The translations under genes were made by a program, and so were the position numbers. Positions 47,143-54,661 of a stretch of DNA of 64,000 nt are shown in pieces. The DNA is from Natrononativus amylolyticus (lineage in GTDB: Archaea; Halobacteriota; Halobacteria; Halobacteriales; Natrialbaceae), in assembly GCF_024362525.1 (NCBI RefSeq), contig NZ_CP101458.1, positions 2,852,001 to 2,916,000 of the forward strand, written 5' to 3'. Position 1 is the first letter of the stretch. Each line of letters begins with the position of its first letter. The notes below the pieces were generated by a model. That model worked only from the letters and a program-made list of their open reading frames with translations. It did not search any database and was not told the origin of the DNA.

Positions 47143-47964
47143 ATGAGCGATCAGGCACGTCAACTGTCGGGCTGGCAACTAGAAGAGAACGCCGCGGAGG
47201 CGTACGAACGATACTTCGTTCCGGCCATTTTCGCCCCGTGGGCCGAACGGCTCGTCGAGGCCGCCGGTCCGCGCGAGGGAGATCGCGTCCTCGACGTCGC
47301 CTGCGGAACCGGCGTCGTAGCTCGATCCACCGTCTCGCGGGTCGGCGAGGGCGGATCCGTAGTCGGACTCGACGTGAACGAGGGGATGCTCGCCGTCGCG
47401 GAGAAGACCGCTGCGGACGTTCGGCCCCCGATCGAGTGGCGACGGGGGGACGCGACGGATCTGCCCTTTTCGGAGGGGAGCTTCGACGTCGTCTGTTGCC
47501 AGCAGGCGCTCCAGTTCTTCGACGATCCGGCCGCCGCGCTCGAGGAGATGCGCCGCGTCCTCGTTCCGGGCGGGCGCCTGGCGCTCAGCGTCTGGCGGCC
47601 GCTCGAGTACAACCCCGGTTACGTCGTACTGGTCGAGGCGCTAGAACGGCACGTCGGCGACGAGGCCGGGGCGATGATGCGCTCGCCGTTCCCCGAATGG
47701 GGGATCGCCGACCTCCGGGAAATCGTCTCCGAGGCAGGGTTCGACGCCGGGACGATCACCGTCCAGGTCGGATCGGTGCGGTACCCCTCGATCGAAGAGT
47801 TCGTGCGCCGGGAAGTCGCGAGTTCGCCGCTGGCCGCGCAGCTCGCCGACGAAGCCGTTCGAGAGCCGCTCGTCCGCGAGGTGGAGGGCGCGCTCGAGGA
47901 GTACGCCGACGACGAGGGCGTCGTCTCACCCATGGAGTCGTACGTCGTCACCGCCGGCCGGTAG
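47143..47964 (+). CDS. class I SAM-dependent methyltransferase
   Basis: The 273-residue protein has the Rossmann methyltransferase motifs: I VLDVACGTGVVARSTV, II GLDVNEGMLAVAEK, and IV-V DATDLPFSEGSFDVVCCQQALQFFDD, then EMRRVLVPGGRLALSVW. It resembles the UbiE/Methyltransf_11 family. The substrate is not predictable; related haloarchaeal proteins are annotated generically. It lies 93 bases after the regulator gene on the same strand. Confidence 0.9.
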   Translation: MSDQARQLSGWQLEENAAEAYERYFVPAIFAPWAERLVEAAGPREGDRVLDVACGTGVVARSTVSRVGEGGSVVGLDVNEGMLAVAEKTAADVRPPIEWRRGDATDLPFSEGSFDVVCCQQALQFFDDPAAALEEMRRVLVPGGRLALSVWRPLEYNPGYVVLVEALERHVGDEAGAMMRSPFPEWGIADLREIVSEAGFDAGTITVQVGSVRYPSIEEFVRREVASSPLAAQLADEAVREPLVREVEGALEEYADDEGVVSPMESYVVTAGR

Positions 47965-48016
47965 CGCCGGATCCACGGAGCACCCCGGGTCGGCGGTTGT
48001 TCGTCAGGGCGCCCGC

Positions 48017-48964
48017 TCACCCGAGTGCCGCCCGCATCCGCTCTGCGAGGTCGTCCATCGCCGCGTCGGCCGCCTCGACGGCGTCCGTGAGGCTCAGAAA
48101 GCCGTGGGCCAGCGACGGGTAGTGAGCGTGGTGGACGGGAACGCCGTCGGCCTCGAGTCGCTCTGCGTACGCGGCACCCTCGTCGCGGAGCACGTCGTGA
48201 CCGCCCGTGAGCACCGTCGCCGGGGCAACCCCGGAACAATCCGGCGCGCGCAGCACCGCCGTGAAGGGGTTCGCCGCGTCGACCGGGCTCCGGAGGTACT
48301 GGTTCCAGAACCAGCGCATATCGGCCTCGGTGAGCAGCGGCCCGTCGCCGTGCTCGCGGTAGGAATCGGTGTCGAAGGCGCGGTCGGTGATCGGATACAG
48401 CAGGAACTGGCCCGCGAGCGGGATCGTCCCGTCGGGACCGTCCGGGCGCACCCGCAGCGCCGTCGCGGCTGCCAGGTTGCCGCCGGCGCTGGTGCCAGCG
48501 ACGGCGAGGCGATCGGGGTCGCCGCCGAGGCTGTCGGCGTACTCTGCGGCCCACTCGAGGGCCGCGTGGGCGTCGTCGAGGGGTGCGGGAAACGGGTGCT
48601 CGGGCGCGAGGTGGTAGTCGACCGAGCAGACCAGACTCCCCGATCGCGCGGCGATCTCCCGGCAGATGTCGTCGGCCGAGTCCAGCGTGCCGAGGGTCCA
48701 GCCGCCGCCGTGGTAGAACACGACCGTCGGCGGGTTCTCGACGTCGGGGCGGTAGGCCCGGATCGGGATCGGCCCCCCGGGGCCGTCGATCTTCAGGTCC
48801 CGCACGGATCGCATCTCGGGGCCGCCGCCCGCCGAAAAGACCTCGTCTTCGACCCGGCGGGCGCTCTCGACGGCCATCGCGTGCCAGGGCGGCACGCCCG
48901 CCGCCTGGATCTCCTCGACGACCGCTGCAAGCTGTGGATCGAGTTCGTCGCTCGCGTCTGCCAT
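48017..48964 (-). CDS. HSL-family alpha/beta hydrolase, candidate kynurenine formamidase
   Basis: The 315-residue protein has the hormone-sensitive-lipase signature HGGGWTLG (oxyanion hole), the nucleophile in AGTSAGGNLAAATA, a GHDVLRDEGAAYAERL acid loop and SLAHGFLSL with the base His. Family members are esterases and, in animals, the N-formylkynurenine formamidase. The gene is divergent from kynureninase with a 157-base shared promoter region, so hydrolysis of N-formylkynurenine to kynurenine is the best contextual proposal. The motif alone cannot distinguish this from a general esterase. Confidence 0.85.
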   Translation of the reverse strand: MADASDELDPQLAAVVEEIQAAGVPPWHAMAVESARRVEDEVFSAGGGPEMRSVRDLKIDGPGGPIPIRAYRPDVENPPTVVFYHGGGWTLGTLDSADDICREIAARSGSLVCSVDYHLAPEHPFPAPLDDAHAALEWAAEYADSLGGDPDRLAVAGTSAGGNLAAATALRVRPDGPDGTIPLAGQFLLYPITDRAFDTDSYREHGDGPLLTEADMRWFWNQYLRSPVDAANPFTAVLRAPDCSGVAPATVLTGGHDVLRDEGAAYAERLEADGVPVHHAHYPSLAHGFLSLTDAVEAADAAMDDLAERMRAALG

Positions 48965-49121
48965 ACCCCCACGCTCGTCCCAGGGGGAGGTTAATCCACC
49001 GGCAGGCGGGCGGTCGGGCCTCGAGCGGCGCGCACGGTCGGTGGGCGAACGGCAACCGACCGCCCGTAGTACGAGGCGGTCGCGCCGAAACGTTCGTGTA
49101 GATTCCCCGTGAGGGTCGCAC

Positions 49122-50456
49122 ATGGACTCGAGTACGGGCGAGGACGGGGCGACGGAGCGCGATCACCGGACCGGTGCCGACTACGCCCGCGAGCGCGACG
49201 AGGCGGACCCGCTCGCGGCCTTTCGGGGTCGGTTCGACGTCCCCGACGCCCACTACATGGACGGCAACTCGCTGGGGCCGGTCTCCGACGCGGCGGTGGC
49301 GAGCCTCGAGCGGGCGGTCGAGGAGTGGCGCGAACTCGCCATCCGCGGGTGGACCGACGCGGAGCCGCCGTGGTTCTACTACGGCGAGCGGCTCGGCGAC
49401 GAGCTGGCGCCGCTCGTGGGAGCCCGCGAGGACGAGGTCGTCGTCGGCAACTCGACGACGGTCAACATCCACACGCTGATCGGCACCTTCCTCGACGCGC
49501 TCGAGCGCGGCGAGGTCGGCGAGACGGACGCTCGCGCCGTCTTAGTCAACGACCTCGACTTCCCGACCGACCACTACGCGATCCGCGCCCAGCTGCGCCA
49601 GCGCGGGCTCGACCCGGACGAGCACTGCCACCTCGTCGAGAGCCGCGACGGCCGGACGATCGAAACCGACGATATCGTCGCGGCGATGGACGAGGAGGAC
49701 GTCGGCATCGTCTTCATGCCGTCGGTGCTCTACCGCAGCGGCCAGCTACTCGACGTCGAGCGGATCACCGAGGCGGCCCACGAGCGGGGCATCCTCGCGG
49801 GGTTCGACCTCGCCCACTCGATCGGCGCGGTTCCGCACGAGCTCTCTGCGGTGGGCGTCGACTTCGCGGTCTGGTGTAGCTACAAGTACATGAACGCCGG
49901 ACCGGGCGCTATTGCGGGCCTCTACGTCAACGAGGATCACTTCGGGCTCACGCCCGCGCTGGCGGGCTGGTGGGGCCACCACAAGGAGACGCAGTTCGAA
50001 CTGAACCTCGAGTACACGCCCGCCGAGACCGCTGGCGCCTGGCAGATCGGTACGATTCCGGTGCTCTCCGCGGCGCCGCTCGAGGGTGCGATCGAGATCA
50101 CCCGCGAGGCCGGCATCGAGGCGATCCGCGAGAAGTCACTCGAACTGACCTCCTACCTCATTAGCCTCACCGACGAGCACCTGGCCGATCGCGGCGTTTC
50201 CGTCGGGACGCCGCGGGAACCGGAGCGGCGGGGCGGCCACGTCGCCCTCGAGCACGCCGACGCCTACCGGATCAGCCAGGCGCTGCGCGACCGGGGGATC
50301 GTCGTCGACTTCCGGCCGCCGAACGTGATCCGGGTCTGCCCGGCCCCGCTGTACACCGGCTACCGCGACGTCCGCGAGGTCGTCGACGCGGTCGCGGAGA
50401 TCGTCGACGAGGCGGAGTACGAGGAGTACGAGCGCCAGGGAGACGGCGTCACGTAG
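49122..50456 (+). CDS. kynU: kynureninase
   Basis: Kynureninase cleaves kynurenine to anthranilate and alanine with PLP. The 444-residue class V enzyme has YMDGNSLGP, VVVGNSTTVNIHTLIG, FDLAHSIGAVP and the PLP lysine K255 in WCSYKYMNAGPG, followed by the family mark GWWGHHKETQFE. The last residues RVCPAPLYTGYRDVREVV are normal, so the enzyme is full-length. It is divergent from the formamidase candidate and separated by 135 bases from the gamma-glutamyltransferase gene. Confidence 0.96.
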   Translation: MDSSTGEDGATERDHRTGADYARERDEADPLAAFRGRFDVPDAHYMDGNSLGPVSDAAVASLERAVEEWRELAIRGWTDAEPPWFYYGERLGDELAPLVGAREDEVVVGNSTTVNIHTLIGTFLDALERGEVGETDARAVLVNDLDFPTDHYAIRAQLRQRGLDPDEHCHLVESRDGRTIETDDIVAAMDEEDVGIVFMPSVLYRSGQLLDVERITEAAHERGILAGFDLAHSIGAVPHELSAVGVDFAVWCSYKYMNAGPGAIAGLYVNEDHFGLTPALAGWWGHHKETQFELNLEYTPAETAGAWQIGTIPVLSAAPLEGAIEITREAGIEAIREKSLELTSYLISLTDEHLADRGVSVGTPREPERRGGHVALEHADAYRISQALRDRGIVVDFRPPNVIRVCPAPLYTGYRDVREVVDAVAEIVDEAEYEEYERQGDGVT

Positions 50457-50591
50457 GTCCCCCGACCGGACGGACAGCTCGTCGGATCGAGGGGACGCCT
50501 TATCGACCGAGCGGGCGCGTCGCTCGAGGCGTCTTTCAGGGTCGGCGAGGGACCCCCAACCGATTTAGTCCGGACCGGTGTAGGGCGTTCG

Positions 50592-52358
50592 ATGACCACC
50601 CCACTCCGCCGACGCGAGTTTCTCGCGGGAAGCGGCGGCGTCGGACTCGCGGGCGTCGCCGGCTGTCTCGAGGCGGCGGAAGACGGTCCCGGGGCGGCGG
50701 ACGACGGAGCCGTCGAACACCCGAGCGCCGACGCCGCGGCGATCGTCTCCCAGCACCGCCTCGCTACCGACGCGGGACTCGAAGTGCTCGAGGGGGGCGG
50801 GACGGCAGCCGACGCCGCCGTCGCCGTCGCCTGTGCGCTCAGCGTCGTCGAACCCTGGTTCTCCTCCGCGCTGGGCGGTGGCACCTGGGCGCTGTACTAC
50901 GACGCCGAGGTCGAGGAGGTGACCAGCGTCGACGGCGTCGGCCCCGTCGGCGCCGAGGCGACGGTCGAGGACTTCGAAGAGCGGGCGGGCGACGACGGCA
51001 TCCACCAGGCGATCGTCCCCGGCGCCTGGGACGGCTGGATGCTGTGGCTCGAGCGCTACGGCGCCCTCGACCTCGCGGAGGTGCTGGCGCCGGCGATCGA
51101 CCTCGGCCGGGAGGGGTATCCCATCAGTCCGGAGATGGCGGGCTGGCTCGATCGAGGGGCCGACGAGATCGGCGATCGGTCGGCCGCGGCGGCGATCTAC
51201 GCGCCCAACGGCGAGTTCCTCGAGGAGGGCGACACCGTCTACCAGCGCGAGATGGCCGACACGTTCGAGTCGCTCGCCGAGGTCTACGCCGACCGCCTGG
51301 ACGAGGGCGAGAGCGAGGCGATCCAGGCGGCGCGGGACCACTTCTACCGCGGGCCGATCGCCGACGCGATCGTCGAGTACGCCGACGAGCACGGCGGCTA
51401 TCTCACCCGCGAGGACTTCCGGGGGTTCGAGGCGGAGATCGTCGAGCCGATCTCGATCGAGTACGGCGACGTGGAGGTGTACCAGAACCCGCCGAACAGC
51501 CAGGGGATCACCCAACTCCTGGCGCTGAACAAGCTGGCGGCCCACGACTTCTCCGGGCTCGAGTCCGACGACGCCGACGCCGTCCACGCCCAGGTCGAGG
51601 CGATCAAGCTCGCCTTCGCGGACCGCTATCACCACGTGGGCGACCCGGATCGGGTCGACGTCCCTGTCGACGAGCTGCTCTCCGAGGAGTACGCGGCGAG
51701 CCAGCGCGACCGGATCGAGATGGACGAGGCGCGGGAGTGGCCGATCGACTCCGGGATCGAGAGCACCGACGCCGACCACACAACCACGTTTCACGTCGTC
51801 GACGGGAACGGCAACGCGGCGGCGGTGACGACCAGCTTGGGCGCGCAGTTCCTCGTCATCGGCGACACCGGTATCCACATCAACAACCGGATGCGGATGC
51901 TCGCGGTCGATGAGGGCAATCCCAACCGACTCACCCCCGGTTACAAGGTGCGTCACACGTCGAACCCCTACATGGCGCTGCGCGACGGGCGACCGTACGT
52001 TCTGGGCGGGAACACCGGCGTCGACACCCAGCCCCAGGGCCAGACCCAGCAGTTCCTCCACGTCGTCGAGTTCGGCCTCGACGCCCAGGAAGCGATCGAC
52101 CACCCGCGGTTCGTCAGCACCGCGTTCCCCTCCACGCAGTACCCATACGAGTACGAGAACACCGTGCAGGTGGAGTCCGACTACCCGTCGGCGCTGATCG
52201 AGGAACTCGAGAACCGCGGCCACGACGTCGAGGAGGGGGGCTCGTTCGGCTCGGCGACGATGATCGTCGTCGACGAGGACGGAGACCGCGTGCAGGTCGG
52301 CGCCGAACCGCGGATCTCCACCGCCGAGGGACGAGTTTCGCCGCCGGACGAGGGGTAA
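50592..52358 (+). CDS. ggt: gamma-glutamyltransferase, Tat lipoprotein
   Basis: GGT removes or transfers the gamma-glutamyl group from glutathione-like compounds after autocleavage. The 588-residue protein has a twin-arginine signal (LRRREFLAGSGGVG) with a lipobox at VAGC near residue 27, then AIVSQHRLATDAGLEVLEGGG and NPPNSQGI. The autocleavage threonine is T397 in DHTTTFHVVD, where bacterial enzymes have TTHYS. The small-subunit GGNTGVDTQPQ region is also present. It is convergent with the dioxygenase gene; a direct part in tryptophan breakdown is not evident. Confidence 0.93.
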   Translation: MTTPLRRREFLAGSGGVGLAGVAGCLEAAEDGPGAADDGAVEHPSADAAAIVSQHRLATDAGLEVLEGGGTAADAAVAVACALSVVEPWFSSALGGGTWALYYDAEVEEVTSVDGVGPVGAEATVEDFEERAGDDGIHQAIVPGAWDGWMLWLERYGALDLAEVLAPAIDLGREGYPISPEMAGWLDRGADEIGDRSAAAAIYAPNGEFLEEGDTVYQREMADTFESLAEVYADRLDEGESEAIQAARDHFYRGPIADAIVEYADEHGGYLTREDFRGFEAEIVEPISIEYGDVEVYQNPPNSQGITQLLALNKLAAHDFSGLESDDADAVHAQVEAIKLAFADRYHHVGDPDRVDVPVDELLSEEYAASQRDRIEMDEAREWPIDSGIESTDADHTTTFHVVDGNGNAAAVTTSLGAQFLVIGDTGIHINNRMRMLAVDEGNPNRLTPGYKVRHTSNPYMALRDGRPYVLGGNTGVDTQPQGQTQQFLHVVEFGLDAQEAIDHPRFVSTAFPSTQYPYEYENTVQVESDYPSALIEELENRGHDVEEGGSFGSATMIVVDEDGDRVQVGAEPRISTAEGRVSPPDEG

Positions 52359-52392
52359 CGCGCCACCGTTCGTTCTCGCGGAACCCTCGCGC

Positions 52393-53550
52393 TCACACCT
52401 TGTGAGTGCCCGTCTCGTCCTCCATCTCGCCGAGGAACGACATGTAGTCGGTGCCGCCGGTGCCGGTCGTCTCGCCGGTCACCGCCCGGATGTACTGGAT
52501 GACCTGGCCGAAGTGGACCAGCCGGAACGTCTGGAGCGCCTCGATACAGCGGTTGAACGCGGCCGAAAGTTCGTCGTCGCCCTGTGCCGCGACGTAGGGG
52601 CGGACGTCGACGTCCGCGTCGAACGCCTCGACGACCGAGCGGTGTTTCTCGGGCATGTACGTCCGCATATCCAGCAGTTTTTCGATCAGTTCCGTCGTCT
52701 CGTGTTCGATCCCGAGAGTGGCGTCGATCGACGGCAACGCGCAGCTCTGGGCGCCGGAACCGCCGCGGTAGGTCTGTGCGCCCTCGAGTTCGCCGACGCC
52801 CTCGTACACCAGCTCGTCGAAGCCGTTGTAGTAGGGGCGGTACTCGGTGGCGAACGCGGTCGGCTCGTTCTCCTCGGTCATCCGGCGCATGATCGATGTC
52901 TGGCGCTCGAGGGAGTCGGCGATCGTCTCGAGGGCCGCCTCGAGAGCGGTCGGGTCGTCTCCACGAATCGCCGCCTGGGCGCGGGCGCAGGCGACCAGCG
53001 CCGGTCCGGCCGCGGCCTCGATGGCGACGTGGACGACCACGAACCAGCGTTCGTCCGCGAGGTCGGTGAACTGCTGGACGGTCTCTAAATTCCCGAGGAC
53101 GAGTCCCCCGTCGGGGTCGCGGCGGCGAAAGTTGTGCAGACAGAGCAGGTCGTACGAGAGGATCGGCTTCCGGCCGAGGCGCCTCGAACTGCGGTACAGC
53201 GGAACGGCCACGCCGGCGGGCAGCCGGTCGACGGGGTCGGCACCGATCCGGTTGACGTAGCCGCTCGCGAGGAAGCCGGAGAGCAGGCAGAGCCGGACGG
53301 TCTCGCGGTCGGAGAGCCCCTCGAGCAGCCCGTCGGGCGGCGTCTCGAGATCCTCGACGAGCGGTCGCAGTTCGCCCTCGGCGAGCAGCGACGGGAGCCG
53401 CTCGCCGAACTCGTCGAGGCGACGGAGGTACGCGTCCACGGCGCCGTCGCCGGCGGGCTCGAACCGCGTGAGCGGGTCCTCTTCGGGAAGAAAGCCACGC
53501 CGCTCGTCGATCCCGTACGCAGAGAGAACCGCCCCGCTCGTGTGATCCAT
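52393..53550 (-). CDS. indoleamine 2,3-dioxygenase family protein
   Basis: IDO opens the indole ring of tryptophan to N-formylkynurenine with heme and oxygen. From ATG 53550 the protein has 385 residues and the IDO (not TDO) motifs: SYDLLCLHNFRRRDP, AFATEYRPYYNGF with the substrate-contacting Phe and Arg, GGSGAQSCALPSIDATLGIEH, DMRTYMPEKHR, the heme-ligand histidine H346 in FRLVHFGQVIQYI, and GTGGTDYMSFL. A GTG at 53556 is an alternative start. A TATA-like AGATAAG lies about 31 bases upstream on the minus strand. The gene is divergent from the flavoenzyme operon. Confidence 0.95.
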   Translation of the reverse strand: MDHTSGAVLSAYGIDERRGFLPEEDPLTRFEPAGDGAVDAYLRRLDEFGERLPSLLAEGELRPLVEDLETPPDGLLEGLSDRETVRLCLLSGFLASGYVNRIGADPVDRLPAGVAVPLYRSSRRLGRKPILSYDLLCLHNFRRRDPDGGLVLGNLETVQQFTDLADERWFVVVHVAIEAAAGPALVACARAQAAIRGDDPTALEAALETIADSLERQTSIMRRMTEENEPTAFATEYRPYYNGFDELVYEGVGELEGAQTYRGGSGAQSCALPSIDATLGIEHETTELIEKLLDMRTYMPEKHRSVVEAFDADVDVRPYVAAQGDDELSAAFNRCIEALQTFRLVHFGQVIQYIRAVTGETTGTGGTDYMSFLGEMEDETGTHKV

Positions 53551-53802
53551 TACCACGGCGTACGGCCCCGACGCTCTTCAAACTTATCTCGCTCCGGACA
53601 CATCAGTGAACAAAGATGGTCGTCGACGGGAGTTTCTGCGACCGAGTGTGAGGAGTCGTCCTCGAGGCGCCAGAACTCCGTTCCAGTGCGCTTTCGGACT
53701 CGTTCGCCGCTGCTGTTGTACGGTCGGAGGCGTGGAAACGCGCGGCCGCAACCTCGAATAACCGACAGGTATACGGCAATCCCTCACAAGGGTCAGAGTA
53801 AC

Positions 53803-54657
53803 ATGCAGGTCGGAATCGGGTTGCCGAACACGCTCGAAGGCGCGGATCGGGAGCTGCTCCTGACGTGGGCCCGACGGGCAGACGAGGGACCGTTTACGAG
53901 CCTCGGCGTGTTCGATCGACTGCTGTATCGGAGCACCGAACCGCTGTCGACGCTCGCCGTCTGCGCCGGCGTCACCGAGGAAATTCGACTCGCGACCTCG
54001 ATCGTCGCGGGGCCGCTGCGAAACGACGCGCTGCTGGCGAAGGAGGCGGCGACGATCGACGCGCTCTCCGGCGGGCGACTCACGCTCGGACTCGCACTCG
54101 GGGCGCGCCGGGACGACTACGAGGCCGCCGGCGTCGACTACGGCAGTCGCGGCCGGCGGTTCTCGAGGCAGCTCTCGGAACTCCGTTCGTACTGGGAGGA
54201 CGACGAGATGGGGCCGGAGCCGGTCCAGGATGGCGGCCCGCAACTGCTCGTCGGCGGCGACAGCGACCCGACCTTCCAGCGCGTTGGGCGGTACGCCGAC
54301 GGCTACATTCACGGCGGCGGTCCGCCGCGGGCGTTCGAGAAACAGGCCAATCAGGCACGTGCGGCCTGGCAGGAGTCGGGCCGCCCCGGCGGCCCCGACC
54401 TCTGGGGCCACGGCTACGTCGCGCTGGGCGAGGAGGCCGCCGAGCGCGGTCGGGAGTACCTGCTCGACTACTACGCGTTCACCGGCCCCTTCGCCGAGCG
54501 GATCGCCGAGGGGTTGTTGACGACCCCCCAGGAGGTGCTCCAGTGTATCCGTGGGTACGCCGACGCGGGCTGTGACGAACTCATCCTCTTCCCGACCGTC
54601 GCCGACGAGGAACAGTACGACCGACTCGAGACCGTGATCGAAAACGAGTGGGGGTGA
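53803..54657 (+). CDS. luciferase-like (LLM) flavin/F420-dependent oxidoreductase
   Basis: From ATG 53803 the protein has 284 residues and the LLM TIM-barrel pattern: MQVGIGLPNTLEGADRE, FTSLGVFDRLLYRSTEPLSTLAVCAGVT, IRLATSIVAGPLRNDALLAKEAATIDALSGGRLTLGLALG and the typical SGGRLTLGL motif. Members use F420 or FMN. The gene is only 4 bases before the monooxygenase/reductase fusion gene, so it is coupled to it and may supply reducing power or act on a neighbouring intermediate. A TATA-like GGTATACGG lies 30 bases upstream. Confidence 0.9.
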   Translation: MQVGIGLPNTLEGADRELLLTWARRADEGPFTSLGVFDRLLYRSTEPLSTLAVCAGVTEEIRLATSIVAGPLRNDALLAKEAATIDALSGGRLTLGLALGARRDDYEAAGVDYGSRGRRFSRQLSELRSYWEDDEMGPEPVQDGGPQLLVGGDSDPTFQRVGRYADGYIHGGGPPRAFEKQANQARAAWQESGRPGGPDLWGHGYVALGEEAAERGREYLLDYYAFTGPFAERIAEGLLTTPQEVLQCIRGYADAGCDELILFPTVADEEQYDRLETVIENEWG

Positions 54658-54661
54658 TACG

